Assembly: GCA_903831295.1 (NCBI GenBank)
Contig: CAIKXA010000071.1
Location: 1-64,000, forward strand
Direction of reading: 5' to 3'
DNA from: an uncultured bacterium
GTDB taxonomy: Bacteria > Planctomycetota > Phycisphaerae > Phycisphaerales > SM1A02
Length of the DNA: 64,000 nucleotides
Below the pieces are notes generated by a model, which made no database searches, was not told the DNA's origin, and was given only the letters and a program-made list of their open reading frames with translations. Positions 7,282 to 16,628 of the stretch are shown in pieces. A program made the position numbers and the translations under genes. Numbering within the stretch: position 1 is the stretch's first letter; the number at the start of each line of letters is the position of its first letter.

Positions 7282-9411
7282 TCAGCCTTCGGTTGAAGGA
7301 ATATCCCGCTCCAAATAGGTGTAGCCGTTGATGCCGCTTTCGTAAATGCGAACCAGCGACTGGCTTTCCGTGGCGGTCATTTGCTTCAGGCGCACGGCCT
7401 TTTCGCACTCGCGCCGAACCTGCGCCAGAAGCGTGTTCACGTCGTAATGCACATATGAAAGCACATCGCGCACCGCGTCGCCCTCGATGATTTCATCGAT
7501 CCACCAATTGCCACTGCCGTCGTACTTCACGTGCGCCACATGCGTGTCGCCGAATAAATTGTGAAGGTCGCCCAAAGTCTCTTGATACGCGCCAACCAAG
7601 AACGCGCCAATGTAATACGGCTCGTTCTCATCAAACTCATGCAGTTCGACAAACTTCTTCACGTCGCGGGAATCCACAAAGCGGTCAACGCGGCCGTCTG
7701 AATCGCACGTGATGTCGGCGATGGTGGCCTTGCGAGTTGGCTTCTCGTTCAACCGGTGAATTGGCAGAATTGGAAACAGTTGGCGAATGGCCCAAATGTC
7801 AGGCAGACTTTGGAAGATGCTCAGGTTGCCGAAGTATGTGTCGCTGAGCAAACTTTCAAGATCTTCTAACTCCTCTGGAGTCTCATGGAACTCGCGGCAC
7901 TTGTCGCGAATCTTGGCGCATGTGGCCCAGTAAATCGCGTCACACAACGCGCGGTGCTCCAAGTTCATGTAGCCCAAACTGAACAAGCGACTGGACTCGT
8001 CGCGCGCCTCGCACGCGTCGTGGTATTGCTCAATCAAGCGGCGCTCGGTGATGTTCTTGTATGTGTCGAACAACTCAAGCAACGGTCGCGGCATTTCATC
8101 TTCGCCTGGCTTCAGCGCCGGCAACTCGTTTGGAATGCGCGTGCGATCAGGTCGATCCGCGGTGATGGTGTCAAAGATCAACACGCTTTGCTGCGCAACC
8201 ATGGCGCGGCCACTTTCAGTGACGATGGTTGGATGCGGCACGCCTTCTTCGTCGCACACGCTCATGGCGCGGTAGACAACAGTGGCGGCATATTCAGGCA
8301 ACGTGTAATTGGTGCTGAATTCGAAACTGGTTTGGCTGCCGTCGTAATCAATGCCCATGCCGCCGCCGACATCTAGGTACTTCATGCCCGCGCCCAACTT
8401 GGCAAGCTGCACATACGTGCGAACGAGTTCGTTCACACCGGCGTTGACTTGGCGAACTTCGTGAATTTGACTGCCCATGTGGCAATGCAAAAGTTCAAAG
8501 CAATCGGCCATGCCGCGCTCACGCAGATATTCAAGCACCTCAAGCACTTCGCTGAAACTCAAACCAAACTTGGCCTTGGCGCCGCTGGAATGTCGCCAAC
8601 GACCCGCGCCCGGCGTGCTGAGATTGACGCGCACACCAATGCGCGGACGAATTTGATAACGCTCCGCGTACTCAACAATCAGCCTGAGCTCCGTGAGATT
8701 TTCAATGACTGGAATAATGGTGCGACCAAGCTTGGCGGCCAGCGTGATGAACTCGATGTAGCGCGCCTCTTTGAAACCGTTGCACACGATCAAGCGCTCC
8801 GGCGTGTCGCTGGTCATTCCAAGAACGGCCAAAAGTTCCGGCTTGCTGCCCACTTCAAGGCCAAATCCAAGCTTCATTCCGTATTGGCGAATTTCCTCCA
8901 CCACACGTCGTTGCTGATTCACCTTGATGGGATACACGCCGATGTATTCGCCCTTGTAATTGTGTTCTTTGATTGCGCCGGCAAACGCTTGATGAATATC
9001 GTTTAAACGCTTCTCCAAAAGATCACTGAAATGCACCAACACTGGGGTCTTTAATCCGCGCTCGCGCAGACCTTCCACCACGCTGTGCAAATCAATTTCG
9101 GCGCCGGGCGTGCGTGTTGGCAGAACCACAACATTCCCCTTGGCGTTGACATCGAAGAAACCCTTGCCCCAACCACGCACGTTGTACAGGTCGACGGAAT
9201 CTTCCGTTGTCCACACTGGATCGGGTGAAGTTTTGGGAGCGCGCATTGGGCGCGACTCGCTTGGAGTTGTCGCGGTTGCATTGGCGCCCGTAATTGGTGG
9301 CGCAGTGACTGCTGTTGCGATGGGTGAGTGAACCGGATTTGTAACTTGGGGAATAGCCTGCTTCGTCAACTCGTTGAATCTCCTTTGCGACTCACCTGAG
9401 TCGCTCGCCAT
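7282..9411 (-). CDS. speA: Biosynthetic arginine decarboxylase
   Basis: Converts arginine to agmatine with pyridoxal phosphate, the first step of the agmatine route to putrescine and spermidine. The protein has 709 residues; SpeA is usually about 630-660. The catalytic core begins near WTTEDSVDLYNVRGWG (residue 67). YPIKVNQQ holds the PLP Lys (Lys163), GGGMGIDYDGS is the phosphate-binding glycine region, and VTESGRAMVA lies in the C-terminal barrel. The first ~65 residues are Ala/Thr/Pro-rich and not part of the fold, so the true start may be later: a TTG at 9369 with AGGAG 10 bases upstream is a good candidate, as is the ATG at 9246. It is last in a minus-strand series behind hscA. Confidence 0.93.
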   Translation of the reverse strand: MASDSGESQRRFNELTKQAIPQVTNPVHSPIATAVTAPPITGANATATTPSESRPMRAPKTSPDPVWTTEDSVDLYNVRGWGKGFFDVNAKGNVVVLPTRTPGAEIDLHSVVEGLRERGLKTPVLVHFSDLLEKRLNDIHQAFAGAIKEHNYKGEYIGVYPIKVNQQRRVVEEIRQYGMKLGFGLEVGSKPELLAVLGMTSDTPERLIVCNGFKEARYIEFITLAAKLGRTIIPVIENLTELRLIVEYAERYQIRPRIGVRVNLSTPGAGRWRHSSGAKAKFGLSFSEVLEVLEYLRERGMADCFELLHCHMGSQIHEVRQVNAGVNELVRTYVQLAKLGAGMKYLDVGGGMGIDYDGSQTSFEFSTNYTLPEYAATVVYRAMSVCDEEGVPHPTIVTESGRAMVAQQSVLIFDTITADRPDRTRIPNELPALKPGEDEMPRPLLELFDTYKNITERRLIEQYHDACEARDESSRLFSLGYMNLEHRALCDAIYWATCAKIRDKCREFHETPEELEDLESLLSDTYFGNLSIFQSLPDIWAIRQLFPILPIHRLNEKPTRKATIADITCDSDGRVDRFVDSRDVKKFVELHEFDENEPYYIGAFLVGAYQETLGDLHNLFGDTHVAHVKYDGSGNWWIDEIIEGDAVRDVLSYVHYDVNTLLAQVRRECEKAVRLKQMTATESQSLVRIYESGINGYTYLERDIPSTEG

Positions 9412-9483
9412 TTGGCACGTGCACTATACGGGGGTCAGCGTGAAAAGCGATAAAAACATTCAGGCATTTTATAAAAGTTTTAT

Positions 9484-11478
9484 TCAGGCGCCTGGCTTTG
9501 GAGTTGCCGTGACACGCATCTCGCGCAAACTTTGGGCGATGGAAGTCTCGTGTAAATGCACGCTTTGTCGATCAAGTTGCTCCTTGGCTTTGTGCAACGC
9601 GTTGGCGTCGGCGGCCATTGGATCGGTCTCCGCTTGGGCGCACATGGATTGAATTTGGCGCAGCATTTCTTGCAGTTGCAGCACATAAGCGGGCTCAAGC
9701 GCCGCCTGCGTGCGTGCCAACGCCTCGCCAATCCACTTCACATCCAGGCGTGCGTTGACCGCCAAGTCGGCCACCCGATGGCGGTGCATGTCGGAGCGCG
9801 CGTGGGTAACGCTGTCGCGCTCCATGCGCTCAACTTCGGCGCTGGTTAATCCGTAGCTTGGAGCAGCCTGAATGGCGGCGCGCATTCCACTGCGACGCTC
9901 CACGGCTGAAACATTCAACACGCCGTTGGCGTCGACTAGAAATTCAACCTCCACTTGCGCGATGCCGGCGGGCATGGCGGGAAGTCCGCGCAATTCAAAG
10001 CGCGCGATGCTGCGGCAATCGGCGACCATTTCGCGCTCGCCTTGCGCCACGTGAATCAACACGCCGGTTTGGTTGTCCTTGAACGTGGTGAACATTTCAG
10101 TGGCGCGCGAAGGAATGGCGCTATTGCGCACGATGAGTTTTGCGAAGGCGCCGCCTTGGGTTTCAATTCCAAGGCTGAGTGGAATCACATCTAGCAGCAG
10201 CAAATCCGTGCGTCCGCCCGCCAAAATACTGGCTTGCACCGCGGCGCCAAGAGCCACCACTTGATCGGGATCAAGCGCGGTGTAGGGAGTGAGGCCGGTG
10301 TGGGCGGCGACTTGCGCGCGCACATATGGAATGCGCGTGGATCCACCAACCAGAACAACGCGGTCAATCTTGATGTTGCCCGCCGCATGTCCGGCATCGG
10401 CGCGCGCGTGGGTGAACGCCTCAAGCGTGCGCGCGATCAACGGCGCGATCATGTTCTGAAATTGGGCGCGCGTGAGTTGACGGCGAAAGACGTGGTTGGC
10501 TTTCACGGCCGTTGCCATTGGCGCAGCACGCGGATCAATCACCGCGCAACTTTGCAATTTCATGCCGGCGTCAAATTGAATTTCAATCGTGGTTTCCTCG
10601 TGCTCAGAAAGCGCGCGCTTGGCGTGCTCGGCCATCATGCGAATGGTGGTGATGTCGCTTGCGGTGAAGGCGGCGATGTTCAATTCATTTTTGATTTCGG
10701 TTTGCGCCCACAAAGCGATCAGTTGATCAAAGTCGTCGCCGCCCAAACGCGTGTCGCCGCGGGTGGAAAGCACCTGAAACGCGTCGCCCATGGTTGGATT
10801 TGCGGCGTCCATGGACTCGATGCGCAAAATGGAAATATCGAAAGTGCCGCCGCCCAAGTCGTACACGGCCACGGTTTCGCCGCCCGCGTTGGCGGCGCTA
10901 TCAACAGCGACGGCTTTGCTCAACGATGTGTTTCGATTTCCAATTCCATAGGCCAGCGCGGCGGCGGTTGGCTCATTCACGATTCGCTCCACGGTCAATC
11001 CGCACAAACGCGCGGCGTCGCGGGTGGCTTGGCGTTGCGCGTCGTCAAAATATGCGGGCACTGTGATCACGGCGCGCGTGACCGTTGTGTGAAGGCGCGC
11101 CTCCGCAATGCGGCGAAGTTCCGCCAGCACCACGGCGGCTACTTCTTGAGGCGTGATCGCGGTGCCGCGAATATTGAAAGCGGCGAGTCCGCGCGGACCT
11201 TGCATAAGTTGCGTGGACATTTCCGCCGCAATGTCCGAGCACTCCGCAAATCCACGTCCCATGAAACGTTTCGCACTTGCGATGGTGGCGTGAGCAAATT
11301 GCGCGGCTTCATTTTTGGCCTGCCAACCCACGCTTGTCTTGGAGCCTTCAAGAAATCGGACCACGCTAGGAAGAAGCGCGCGCCCCTGATCATCAAGCAA
11401 CACGCGCGGTCCCGCTTCGTCACAAATGGCAACGAGCGAATGAGTTGTTCCAAGATCAATTCCAACAATTGGCGACAT
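9484..11478 (-). CDS. hscA: Hsp70-family chaperone, HscA-like
   Basis: This 664-residue chaperone has an ATPase domain in the first ~380 residues: [12 protein letters not shown] (phosphate 1), [14 protein letters not shown] (phosphate 2) and [17 protein letters not shown] (adenosine). A substrate-binding domain follows. The segment [20 protein letters not shown] then [20 protein letters not shown] and the [10 protein letters not shown] start of the lid are closer to HscA than to DnaK as I know these families. HscA helps IscU release Fe-S clusters, with HscB. Neither iscU nor hscB is in this window, so a general DnaK-paralogue role remains possible. AGGA precedes the ATG. It starts 8 bases after the upstream lipoprotein gene, so the two are probably cotranscribed. 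Confidence 0.85.
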   Translation of the reverse strand: MSPIVGIDLGTTHSLVAICDEAGPRVLLDDQGRALLPSVVRFLEGSKTSVGWQAKNEAAQFAHATIASAKRFMGRGFAECSDIAAEMSTQLMQGPRGLAAFNIRGTAITPQEVAAVVLAELRRIAEARLHTTVTRAVITVPAYFDDAQRQATRDAARLCGLTVERIVNEPTAAALAYGIGNRNTSLSKAVAVDSAANAGGETVAVYDLGGGTFDISILRIESMDAANPTMGDAFQVLSTRGDTRLGGDDFDQLIALWAQTEIKNELNIAAFTASDITTIRMMAEHAKRALSEHEETTIEIQFDAGMKLQSCAVIDPRAAPMATAVKANHVFRRQLTRAQFQNMIAPLIARTLEAFTHARADAGHAAGNIKIDRVVLVGGSTRIPYVRAQVAAHTGLTPYTALDPDQVVALGAAVQASILAGGRTDLLLLDVIPLSLGIETQGGAFAKLIVRNSAIPSRATEMFTTFKDNQTGVLIHVAQGEREMVADCRSIARFELRGLPAMPAGIAQVEVEFLVDANGVLNVSAVERRSGMRAAIQAAPSYGLTSAEVERMERDSVTHARSDMHRHRVADLAVNARLDVKWIGEALARTQAALEPAYVLQLQEMLRQIQSMCAQAETDPMAADANALHKAKEQLDRQSVHLHETSIAQSLREMRVTATPKPGA

Positions 11479-11486
11479 GGGCGATC

Positions 11487-12221
11487 CTAGGTCCGCGGCG
11501 TTGGTGTTGAAGGAGATTTATTCGGAGGCAATTGCGCTGGAGTTGGCGTTGGTGTTACGGCTGGTTGAGTTGCGGGCGTTTGTGTTGGTTGAGTTGTACT
11601 TGCCGGCGCGCTTGCCGGCGACGATGGTGGCGTGACTGGTGCGGGAGTTGCGGAAGCTTTTGGCTTCTCAGTGGCCTCGGGAAGTTTTTGCAAAGTGCTT
11701 TGAAAGCGCCGCTGCGTGATGTTCTTCATGAATGCGATCACCTTATCTGTTTCGGGCGTGTTGCCACGAATTGCGAAATTGCGCTCGCTCCCACCGTGCT
11801 GTTGGTACTTCACAACAAACACCGGCTCGGTCTTGTCGTCGCCAGTTTCCTTTGGCACCTGCTTGATCCATGAAAGTGAATCCGCCAGCGCCACAAATTG
11901 ACTGGCTTGCTCCGGAGTGAGCGCCGTCTCCCATGTTGTGTAGTCATTCATTGCGCTCATGCCGCCGCCATATTGAATTTCCCCCGTGGGAGTGATGCGA
12001 AAAAGTTCGTAGCGCTGTTGGCTGGGAAATTTCATGGCGATCTGAAATCGCCAACCTGCCACGGGCGATGTATCGGCGGAAGGAATATTCGAAGCGCAGC
12101 CTTGTAGCAACGCAGTTGCCGCGCACAATGCGTGGCCGTAAATACTCCACGCGCACAAACGAGCGCGGCGTAATTTCACCGCGCGCAATTTCTCATGCAT
12201 CAATTGCAACATCCAACGCAT
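11487..12221 (-). CDS. Lipoprotein of unknown function with Pro/Thr tail
   Basis: This is a predicted lipoprotein of about 244 residues. A basic N-region ([15 protein letters not shown]) is followed by a hydrophobic stretch and the lipobox LLQGC. The globular part ([16 protein letters not shown] strands, then [19 protein letters not shown]) may be a small alpha/beta domain, but I cannot name it. The last ~55 residues are a Pro/Thr/Ala/Ser-rich tail. The start is uncertain: in-frame ATGs occur at 12230, 12221 and 12200, none with a clear ribosome site, and starts beyond 12283 would overlap the gene upstream. It sits between another lipoprotein and hscA on the same strand. Confidence 0.65.
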   Translation of the reverse strand: MRWMLQLMHEKLRAVKLRRARLCAWSIYGHALCAATALLQGCASNIPSADTSPVAGWRFQIAMKFPSQQRYELFRITPTGEIQYGGGMSAMNDYTTWETALTPEQASQFVALADSLSWIKQVPKETGDDKTEPVFVVKYQQHGGSERNFAIRGNTPETDKVIAFMKNITQRRFQSTLQKLPEATEKPKASATPAPVTPPSSPASAPASTTQPTQTPATQPAVTPTPTPAQLPPNKSPSTPTPRT

Positions 12222-12282
12222 GACGGACATTGTGGAAACACTTCGCATAAATTGAAATGGGTCGGCCATAATTGCGAACATA

Positions 12283-12882
12283 TTATTTGACAGGCGGCTT
12301 GAACCACGCATAAGGATCCGGACCAAAGTCGTAACGAATGGGCAAGTCAGCATCCACGACCAAATCCGTGGCGAAAGCCGCTTGAGTCATGATCTTCACC
12401 CACACTTCACTCGCGGGATCGGGCTCGCCCGTGCCCTCGAAGCGATTTACAAATGTCCAGCGATCATTATTTTGCGCGAAAGTCATGACGTAAACAATTT
12501 CGTTTGGTTGCGCCTCAACCAAGTATGGATTGGCGCTGTAATTCGCCAGCGCGGGATCGGCGAATCCAAGCTTTTGAGCCACATCCCACATTTCAACCAC
12601 CTGCCGCTGATACAGCACGCGCGCAACGCCTGGACGAACGCGGGTGTTCACACTTGGTCCAAAATCCGCCAGCAAAGTTCCATCGGGAAACAGAATTATT
12701 TTGCCTGGTTGAAGCCACGCCTGAGTGCGAAATGGAACTTTTTCACCTTTGAGAATGGTCACATCAAAAGTCAACTGATTCGGCGTTGCCAATGGATCCG
12801 GCGAGGCCGTGGCGCACCCCGCCGTCATGGCGGCGGCGGTGAGAAGCGTGAATAAAAATGCGCGCGCAACTTTCATGGGCAC
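12283..12882 (-). CDS. Lipoprotein of unknown function
   Basis: This 199-residue protein has a short signal peptide with lipobox MTAGC (Cys23), so the mature protein should be lipid-anchored. The rest is one compact domain with alternating strands and helices; I recognise no family. The ATG at 12876 (MKVARAF) is a close alternative start. It is the first gene of a minus-strand series (lipoprotein, lipoprotein, hscA, speA) and is divergent from pheT with only 36 bases between, so both promoters must share that gap or overlap coding sequence. Confidence 0.7.
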   Translation of the reverse strand: MPMKVARAFLFTLLTAAAMTAGCATASPDPLATPNQLTFDVTILKGEKVPFRTQAWLQPGKIILFPDGTLLADFGPSVNTRVRPGVARVLYQRQVVEMWDVAQKLGFADPALANYSANPYLVEAQPNEIVYVMTFAQNNDRWTFVNRFEGTGEPDPASEVWVKIMTQAAFATDLVVDADLPIRYDFGPDPYAWFKPPVK

Positions 12883-12918
12883 AGCGTACCAAGACCACGT
12901 TCGCTACCCTTTGAACCC

Positions 12919-14982
12919 ATGCGGACAAGCGTGAGATGGATCAATGATTATTTGGATCGACCTGCGACAGCGCAGGAGCAAGCCGATGCTCTGACGTCGG
13001 TTGGCTTGAACTTTGATGGCCGCGAAGAGCTGCCTGACGGCGCCATATGGCAGGAAATTGAAACCACGAGCAATCGCGGTGATTGCCTGTGCCATTTTGG
13101 TTTGGCGCGCGAATTGGCCGCGCGCACCAAGCGAGTGTTGCGCGCGCCGCAGATCACCAAACGCGCCACTGCAGCGGGCGCGACGAGTGGAAATATTGCG
13201 GAAAAAATCCAGAACGCCGCGGCAATGATTGGCGTGGAAAATCTGGATCATGAAGCGTGCCCGCGCTACACGGCTCGCGTGATTCGCGGAGTGAAAGTTG
13301 GTCCGAGTCCGCAGTGGATTCAAGACCGCCTGCGCGACGCCGGGCAAATTCCCCGCAACAACATTGTGGATTGCACCAATTTTGTTTTACTTGAATTGGG
13401 TCAGCCAACCCACGTATTTGATTTGTCCACTCTTGCCGGCGGACAAATTCAAATTCGTCGCGCGCGCGCCAAGGAAATGTTTTTGCCGCTCGGTGATCAA
13501 GCTGTCGCGATTGAATTGTCCCCCGCCGATCTTGTGATCGCCGACGGCGAGAAACCCGTGGCCCTTGCGGGCGTGAAGGGCGGAGCGCTTTGCTCCGTGC
13601 GCGATTCCACCACCGATATTGTGCTTGAAGCCGCCACGTTCAAGCCATCACAAGTGCGCTATAGCAGCCGCCGCCATAAAATTTTGAGTGATTCCAGCAA
13701 GCGCTTTGAACGCGGAGTGCATGCGGCGTCGATTGATTTTGCGGCCGAGCGCTTGGCGGATTTAATTATGCAAACCGCGGGCGGAACATTGTGCGATGGA
13801 GTGGTCGAAGCCGGCGCGCCAGTGCCCGCGCTGAAATCAGTCAGCATGCGCTGCGATCGATGCCGCAAGATTTTGGGCGCGGAAATTTCCAACCAAGAGA
13901 TGATGGAAACACTGCAAACACTTGGATTTTCCCCGCGCATCACGGGCGATTTGATTGACTGCTCCGTGCCGCCGGAGCGCATGGACATTGATCGCGAAGT
14001 GGATTTAATCGAGGAGGTGATTCGCCTGCTTGGGCTAGAGCGCGTCCCCACTGGCGAATCAATTCAAATTAGAACCGCGGCCGCGGACGCCAAAGTGGAG
14101 GCCGCCGAGAGAGTTCGCGACACGCTCGCTGGAATGGATTTTGTGGAGTGCGTCACGCACGCCTTGGTGAGCGACAGCGCCGCGAACGCGTTTGCGCATT
14201 CGGGAAATTCCGCGCTGCGGATTGAAGATGAGCGCGCGGGTGGAACTCCCTGCTTGCGTCCCAGCATTTTGCCTGGATTGTTGGCCACGCGCAAACTCAA
14301 TGAGGATCGTGGCGCAACGGAATCCATGCGCTTGTTTGAAATCGCGTCCATCTTTCATTTGGACGCCAAGAAGCAACACCATGAATCTGTCTCTTTGGGA
14401 ATGATCGCGGACGTGCAGAAAGATGATCTTGGCTACCGAGCTCTGCGGGGAGTTGTTGAAAGGCTTGCGCATGAGATCGCTGGCCGTAGCGCCACATGTA
14501 CGCCGACAACTTCGGACGCGGTCATGCATCCTGTGGCAAAGATTGAAATGGACGGCGTGGAGATCGGGCGAATTGGTTTTCTAACGGATGCGGCGCGCCA
14601 AACGGCAGGTCTTGAAAAACCTATTATTGCCGCGGAAATTGCGGTGGATTTACTCTTGTCGCATTGGCCACCAGAGCGCCCCGCCGCGATGCTTCCCAGC
14701 ATGCCAAGCGTGGAGCGTGATCTGTCGCTGATTTTGGACAACGCAAAAACATGGGCTCAAGTGGAACGCGTGGTGCTGAGCAATCGCCCCGCGCATTTGG
14801 AATCCATGTCATTCACCGGCGTCTACAAAGGCAAGCAGACTGGCGCCGACAAAAAAAGTTTGACCTTGCGGCTGGTGTTCCGCGACGCCATTCGCACATT
14901 GCGCCGCGAGGAAATTGATCTTGAGGTGCAATCGCTTGTTCAAGTTCTGCAAAGCGAGCTGCTTGCGGAGTTGCGCGCATGA
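12919..14982 (+). CDS. pheT: Phenylalanyl-tRNA synthetase beta subunit, short form
   Basis: Beta subunit of the alpha2beta2 enzyme that charges tRNA-Phe. The protein has 687 residues, against about 780-800 in the common form. It begins with the B1 domain (RWINDYLD), and EIETTSNRGDCLCHFGLARE matches the segment that normally follows the inserted tRNA-binding (EMAP/OB) domain, so that domain is absent. B3/B4 follows (RDAGQIPRNNIVDCTNFVLL), then B5, the catalytic-like core, and a C-terminal anticodon-binding domain (about the last 95 residues). pheS is not in the window. The next gene starts inside the last codons (ATGA overlap). Confidence 0.92.
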   Translation: MRTSVRWINDYLDRPATAQEQADALTSVGLNFDGREELPDGAIWQEIETTSNRGDCLCHFGLARELAARTKRVLRAPQITKRATAAGATSGNIAEKIQNAAAMIGVENLDHEACPRYTARVIRGVKVGPSPQWIQDRLRDAGQIPRNNIVDCTNFVLLELGQPTHVFDLSTLAGGQIQIRRARAKEMFLPLGDQAVAIELSPADLVIADGEKPVALAGVKGGALCSVRDSTTDIVLEAATFKPSQVRYSSRRHKILSDSSKRFERGVHAASIDFAAERLADLIMQTAGGTLCDGVVEAGAPVPALKSVSMRCDRCRKILGAEISNQEMMETLQTLGFSPRITGDLIDCSVPPERMDIDREVDLIEEVIRLLGLERVPTGESIQIRTAAADAKVEAAERVRDTLAGMDFVECVTHALVSDSAANAFAHSGNSALRIEDERAGGTPCLRPSILPGLLATRKLNEDRGATESMRLFEIASIFHLDAKKQHHESVSLGMIADVQKDDLGYRALRGVVERLAHEIAGRSATCTPTTSDAVMHPVAKIEMDGVEIGRIGFLTDAARQTAGLEKPIIAAEIAVDLLLSHWPPERPAAMLPSMPSVERDLSLILDNAKTWAQVERVVLSNRPAHLESMSFTGVYKGKQTGADKKSLTLRLVFRDAIRTLRREEIDLEVQSLVQVLQSELLAELRA

Positions 14983-15620
14983 GCGAAACGCTGGCGCACC
15001 TTTCCGTGAAGGAGTTCACTGATCGACTGGCGAGCAAGGCGCCAGTTCCCGGCGGTGGCGCGGTTGCCGCTGTCACCGCGGCGCACTCCGCGGCGCTTGG
15101 ATGCATGGTGTTGGCCTACACGCTGGGCAAGTCAAATTTCGCGGCGCATGAAAGTGAAAATAAAATTAAGTTGGAGTGTTTGCAGCGCGCGCAAACCCAA
15201 GCACTTGCGTTGGCTGATCAGGACGCCGCGGCATATGAAACATTGTCGGCGCTTTGGAAATTACCCCCCACCGACGCGCGGCGCGTTGCACAAGAACCCG
15301 ACGCCGTCCGCGCTGCCACAGCGGCGCCAATGGCCATTGTTCTTCTAGCGGGAGCAATTCTGGAATCATTGCAAAACCTGCATAAAACTAGCAATCCAAA
15401 CCTAATCAGCGACTTGGCCATCGCGGCCAAATTGGCTGACACCGCCGCCGACGCCGCGGCTTGGAACGTTCGCGTGAACGTGCCCCAACTTGAGACAGAA
15501 GCCGAGCGCGCCACCGCGCAAACACAACTTGATCGCGCGCTTGCTTCGGTGCGAACCACTGCGGATTCCATCGCCAACCACATCGCCAACTACATCGACA
15601 GCAAGATGAAGGCAAAGTAA
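14979..15620 (+). CDS. fchA: Cyclodeaminase/cyclohydrolase family protein
   Basis: This 213-residue all-helical protein belongs to the formiminotransferase-cyclodeaminase C-terminal family. Residues 1-40 carry the signature PVPGGGAVAAVTAAHSAALG. Family members either act on formimino-THF or close 5,10-methenyl-THF, so a role in one-carbon folate metabolism is expected; which reaction is made cannot be told from sequence alone. It overlaps pheT by 4 bases (ATGA) and is followed after 3 bases by the hydrolase gene, so the three form one transcription unit. Confidence 0.85.
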   Translation: MSETLAHLSVKEFTDRLASKAPVPGGGAVAAVTAAHSAALGCMVLAYTLGKSNFAAHESENKIKLECLQRAQTQALALADQDAAAYETLSALWKLPPTDARRVAQEPDAVRAATAAPMAIVLLAGAILESLQNLHKTSNPNLISDLAIAAKLADTAADAAAWNVRVNVPQLETEAERATAQTQLDRALASVRTTADSIANHIANYIDSKMKAK

Positions 15621-15623
15621 TCC

Positions 15624-16628
15624 ATGCCGCAGCCTTGGGGGCTTTTGCTTTTATTCGCGCTCGCCATTGTCATGCTTTGCGTATGGGGAGGCGCGCTCAT
15701 CGCGTTGCAAGCGCTCAGGCCTCCACGGAAATTTTTCGCTTGGGCGCTGGCCACGGGCCGACCCAAAGATCCAGCGGATCTTGGCTTGGCATTTGAAGAC
15801 ACGCAGTACTCATCTGGTCAACACTTTCCGTGTCCAGCTTGGCGCATCACCGCGAAGTCAACTCACCCAAACGCGCCGATCTTGGTTGTGATTCATGGCT
15901 GGGGCCGATCGCGGTGGGATTCGCTTACGCGTGTCGAGCCATTTCTACATGCGTGCTGCGAGATGGTGCTTCTTGATTTACCCGCGCACGGCGAACACGC
16001 ATCCGCATGGAGCGCCCTTGGCATACACGAGCCAACATGCGTGTTGAACGTGTTGCTAGAAATCGCGCGGCAATCGCCTGGCAAAAATATTATTTTGGCG
16101 GGCCATTCAATGGGCGCGGGAATCGCCATTCGCGCCGCGAATTTGGCCGCCCAACATATGGTCGAATTGCCGGCAAATACGCCTAAAAATCAAGCCGAAC
16201 CGAAGCCGGCACCGATTGAGACAACCACCCAGCCAAGTCAAGCCACATCAAACCAACCCGTTCGCGTTGTTGGCGTGATTGCCTTCGCGCCCTATCAAAC
16301 ATTGCGCTCACCCATTCCTGCGCGGTTAAGTTTAAAAAATCTTCCGCGCTGGCCACTGGCACCAATCGCGTTTCTAATTTTGCGGATCCTAAATCGCATG
16401 GATCAACCCCTGTCAATGGACGCACGTGAATTGCGCGCGCCGTTGCTTGTGATGACAGGCGATCACGACCCTATTTCTCCGGCCGCCGATGCGCAAAAAA
16501 TTTGCGAAGCCGCGCCACGAAGCACGTTGATTGTGTTGCCTTACTCGCGCCACGACAATCTGCGTGACGGCGATGCAGAAAAATTCGATACTGCCATCGC
16601 AAAATTTCTGCAAGACATTACGGCGTAG
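15624..16628 (+). CDS. Membrane-anchored alpha/beta hydrolase
   Basis: This 334-residue protein starts with a membrane segment (LLLLFALAIVMLCVWGGALI). An alpha/beta hydrolase domain follows: the oxyanion segment VVIHGWGRSRWD, the nucleophile elbow GHSMGAG, the acid in TGDHDPIS and the final His in YSRHDNL. A Pro/Gln-rich insertion of about 30 residues sits in the cap region. The substrate is unknown. It starts 3 bases after the cyclodeaminase gene, and its end overlaps the convergent 622-residue gene by 11 bases. Confidence 0.85.
   Translation: MPQPWGLLLLFALAIVMLCVWGGALIALQALRPPRKFFAWALATGRPKDPADLGLAFEDTQYSSGQHFPCPAWRITAKSTHPNAPILVVIHGWGRSRWDSLTRVEPFLHACCEMVLLDLPAHGEHASAWSALGIHEPTCVLNVLLEIARQSPGKNIILAGHSMGAGIAIRAANLAAQHMVELPANTPKNQAEPKPAPIETTTQPSQATSNQPVRVVGVIAFAPYQTLRSPIPARLSLKNLPRWPLAPIAFLILRILNRMDQPLSMDARELRAPLLVMTGDHDPISPAADAQKICEAAPRSTLIVLPYSRHDNLRDGDAEKFDTAIAKFLQDITA

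Noticed and set aside
10234..11490. 418-residue open frame on the plus strand opposite hscA
   Set aside because: It lies wholly antisense to a clear Hsp70 gene, has His/Gly/Arg-rich composition and no recognisable domain; a long shadow frame caused by GC-rich codon use.
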